A stretch of DNA of 64,000 nt, from positions 13,501-77,500 of the forward strand of contig NZ_CP102589.1 in the NCBI RefSeq assembly GCF_032818155.1. The letters are read 5' to 3'. Positions within the stretch are counted from its first letter, which is position 1, and every line of letters begins with the position of its first letter. The notes beneath the pieces are model-generated. The model worked only from the letters and a program-made list of their open reading frames with translations. It did not search any database and was not told where the DNA came from. Below are positions 59,912 through 64,000 of the stretch, piece after piece. Source of the DNA: Niallia taxi. Its GTDB lineage: Bacteria; Bacillota; Bacilli; Bacillales; Cytobacillaceae. The position numbers were made by a program, and so were the translations under genes.

Positions 59912-61156
59912 TTACTTATTTAACAATTCCTCTGTCTCTCTAGTAAAGGCATCCATTTCCTGCTCCACCTTTTTTCCGCCCAAATAAATCTGTTCAAAAT
60001 GCTTTAAGTAAATTTGAGCGATTTCCTCAAACTCAGGTAATAATGGCATCGACCGGGAAGACTCCATTTGTTGACCGAAAACCTCATAAATTGGATCATT
60101 AGCCAATCTATCATCCTCCCATGCTGATTTTACTGTCGGCATAGCATTAGTTAGTTCCAACCATTTCAGCTGATTTTCTTTTTTCATCATGAAATCAATA
60201 AACTGAGCTGCTTCATCCTTTTTATTGGAGTGTTCAAAAATGGTCAAATTTGAACCGCCTAAACTAGACAGATTATTATCAGAACCAGATGGAAGAACTG
60301 CGGTAGCCCATTTCCCTTCAATACCTTGAACTGTATCATTCACTGCCTTGACCATCCACGGCCCGCTTATAAACATAGGAACAATCGCATCACCTGAGAA
60401 TGTTTGGGATACATCCATTCCTAAATCCTGCTTTGGAGCATACCCCTTTTCGATAAAATCATTCAAATAAGAAACCGCCTCTGTAAATGTCTTTTCATTA
60501 AATAGTGGTTTCCCTTCAGAAACTAATGCGGAGCCATTCTGTCTTGCAAACATAAACCCCAGCGTTTGTTCCTTAGCATCTACATTAAGTCCGTACATGT
60601 TTTCACCGCGTTCAGATAGCTTTTTGGCAGCATCCTTTAGCTCTTCCCAAGTCTTTGGTGCTTCTTTATATCCGACTGCTTCAAGAATATCCGTACGGTA
60701 GAAAAGGACACGGGTTTCTGCAGCCCACGGAATACCATAATATTTACTATCGAATAGAGTTGTTTCAACAGAGCCTTCAAAGAAGTTGTCTGGTTTTAAA
60801 TTCGGATATTTATCCATGTATTCACCCATATCAGCGAGAGCCCCTGCTGCCTGAAACTCAGGCATCCATGTTGTACCCATTTGCAGTACATCTGGTCCTT
60901 TTTTAGAGGCAACTGCCGTCAACAGCTTGTCATGGGCGCTCGCCCACGGAATCGACTGTATTTTAACCTCAATCCCGGTTTCCTTCGTAAATTCCTCTGC
61001 CATTTTCGGAAGCTGCTTTACCTCATCTCCCATTCCCCAGACTGTCAATACATTAGAATCACTTGAACTGCTTTTTTGTGAACAACCTGCCAATAAACCA
61101 AGCGCCAGTAAAGCTGTCATACCGAAAATAAACCACTTCTTTTTCAAGCCCATCAT
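59912..61156 (-). CDS. Sugar ABC transporter substrate-binding lipoprotein, second system
   Basis: A 414-residue extracellular solute-binding protein with signal peptide ending LLAGC (Cys25) and the group 1 fold (VWGMGDEVKQLPKMAEEF, ASKKGPDVLQMGTTWMPEF, YGIPWAAETRVLFYRTD, PMFISGPWMV). First gene of the operon, six bases after AGGAGG. A perfect LacI-type operator stands in its leader. The substrate, probably an oligosaccharide, cannot be told; no glycosidase is linked. Confidence 0.92.
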   Translation of the reverse strand: MMGLKKKWFIFGMTALLALGLLAGCSQKSSSSDSNVLTVWGMGDEVKQLPKMAEEFTKETGIEVKIQSIPWASAHDKLLTAVASKKGPDVLQMGTTWMPEFQAAGALADMGEYMDKYPNLKPDNFFEGSVETTLFDSKYYGIPWAAETRVLFYRTDILEAVGYKEAPKTWEELKDAAKKLSERGENMYGLNVDAKEQTLGFMFARQNGSALVSEGKPLFNEKTFTEAVSYLNDFIEKGYAPKQDLGMDVSQTFSGDAIVPMFISGPWMVKAVNDTVQGIEGKWATAVLPSGSDNNLSSLGGSNLTIFEHSNKKDEAAQFIDFMMKKENQLKWLELTNAMPTVKSAWEDDRLANDPIYEVFGQQMESSRSMPLLPEFEEIAQIYLKHFEQIYLGGKKVEQEMDAFTRETEELLNK

Positions 61157-61176
61157 TTGATTCCTCCTAATCTGTT

Positions 61177-61196
61177 TTATCGAAACGTTTCGATAA
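61177..61196. promoter_or_regulatory. Perfect 20-bp LacI-family operator
   Basis: TTATCGAAACGTTTCGATAA is a perfect palindrome with the CG centre and AAACGTTT core of LacI/GalR operators. It lies just after the -10 of the sugar ABC promoter, so it should block transcription when bound. No LacI-type gene is in the window. Confidence 0.8.
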
Positions 61197-61200
61197 GGAA

Positions 61201-61238
61201 ATAATAAACTAGTTCAGAACATCTTGCAAGCGTTTTCT
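61201..61238 (-). promoter_or_regulatory. Promoter of the second sugar ABC operon with cre-like site
   Basis: Minus strand TTGCAA (61229-61224), 17-base spacer, TATTAT (61206-61201). AGAAAACGCTTGCA (61238-61225) resembles a cre site with two mismatches and overlaps the -35. Confidence 0.65.
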
Positions 61239-61281
61239 TTAGACAGATTACAAAGGAACGATTGCTTAAAAGGGACAAGAC

Positions 61282-61319
61282 AAAAAAGAGACAGCAGTCA
61301 TTTGACTGCTGTCTCTTTT
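61282..61319 (-). terminator. Terminator of the rRNA operon
   Basis: Very strong inverted repeat GAGACAGCAGTCA / TGACTGCTGTCTC extended by A/T pairs, ending in T6 on the minus strand, just after 5S. Confidence 0.93.
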
Positions 61320-61325
61320 CAAGTT

Positions 61326-61443
<118 letters not shown>

Positions 61444-61561
61444 TATTATGTTTTTATGAGTTGTTCTCTCAAAACTAAATCATATAGGAAGAAAAACACA
61501 GGAACCAAGTAATCTTTTGTCCAGCTTCAAAAGCCTAGGGCTTTTTTCCACTTTTCATTTT

Positions 61562-64000
<2,439 letters not shown>

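Overview
The window comes from the chromosome of a low-GC Gram-positive bacterium of the Bacillaceae. Evidence for this is strong AGGAGG-type ribosome binding sites, many TTG/GTG starts, Bacillus-type regulation (PurR boxes, guanine riboswitch, PhoP boxes, cre-like and sigma-B-like sites) and gene blocks in Bacillus subtilis order: purEKBCSQLFMNHD, then yerA-yerB-yerC-pcrB-pcrA-ligA-camS, gatCAB, dagK, rlmCD. Genus cannot be fixed from sequence alone; a Niallia- or Cytobacillus-like bacillus is a guess. Nearly everything is ordinary chromosomal backbone; no insertion sequence, prophage or CRISPR array was seen.

Left part (1-15 kb): a YesM-type sensor kinase with the first codons of its response regulator at the edge, a divergent sugar ABC transporter (two permeases plus binding lipoprotein, no ATPase), an orphan NlpA/MetQ-type lipoprotein behind a Fur-box-like palindrome, a secreted coiled-coil/3D-domain wall protein, a chemotaxis receptor, and a complete phosphate operon pstS-C-A-B-B-phoU with PhoP-box repeats upstream.

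Middle part (15-43 kb): an IclR-type regulator facing a ketodeoxygluconate permease/kinase pair (kdgT-kdgK); a short unexplained island with DnaA-box-like sites; rlmCD, dagK; an ECF sigma/anti-sigma operon with two membrane proteins of unknown role and a divergent 556-residue membrane-anchored protein; plsY; gatCAB; ohrR/ohr; yueI; camS-ligA-pcrA-pcrB; yerC, yerB, yerA; a DUF2892 protein and a stress-type short-chain dehydrogenase.

Right part (43-64 kb): the full 12-gene de novo purine operon on the minus strand, controlled by inverted PurBoxes and a guanine riboswitch; yebE-yebG; a second sugar ABC operon with a perfect LacI-type palindrome and a cre-like site; then the 3' end of an rRNA operon (5S and most of 23S, minus strand). 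Most genes are on the minus strand. Systems fit together as nutrient uptake (sugars, phosphate), nucleotide synthesis and genome/translation housekeeping. The least explained parts are the ECF-sigma locus (21.5-26.5 kb) and the island at 18.3-18.75 kb.
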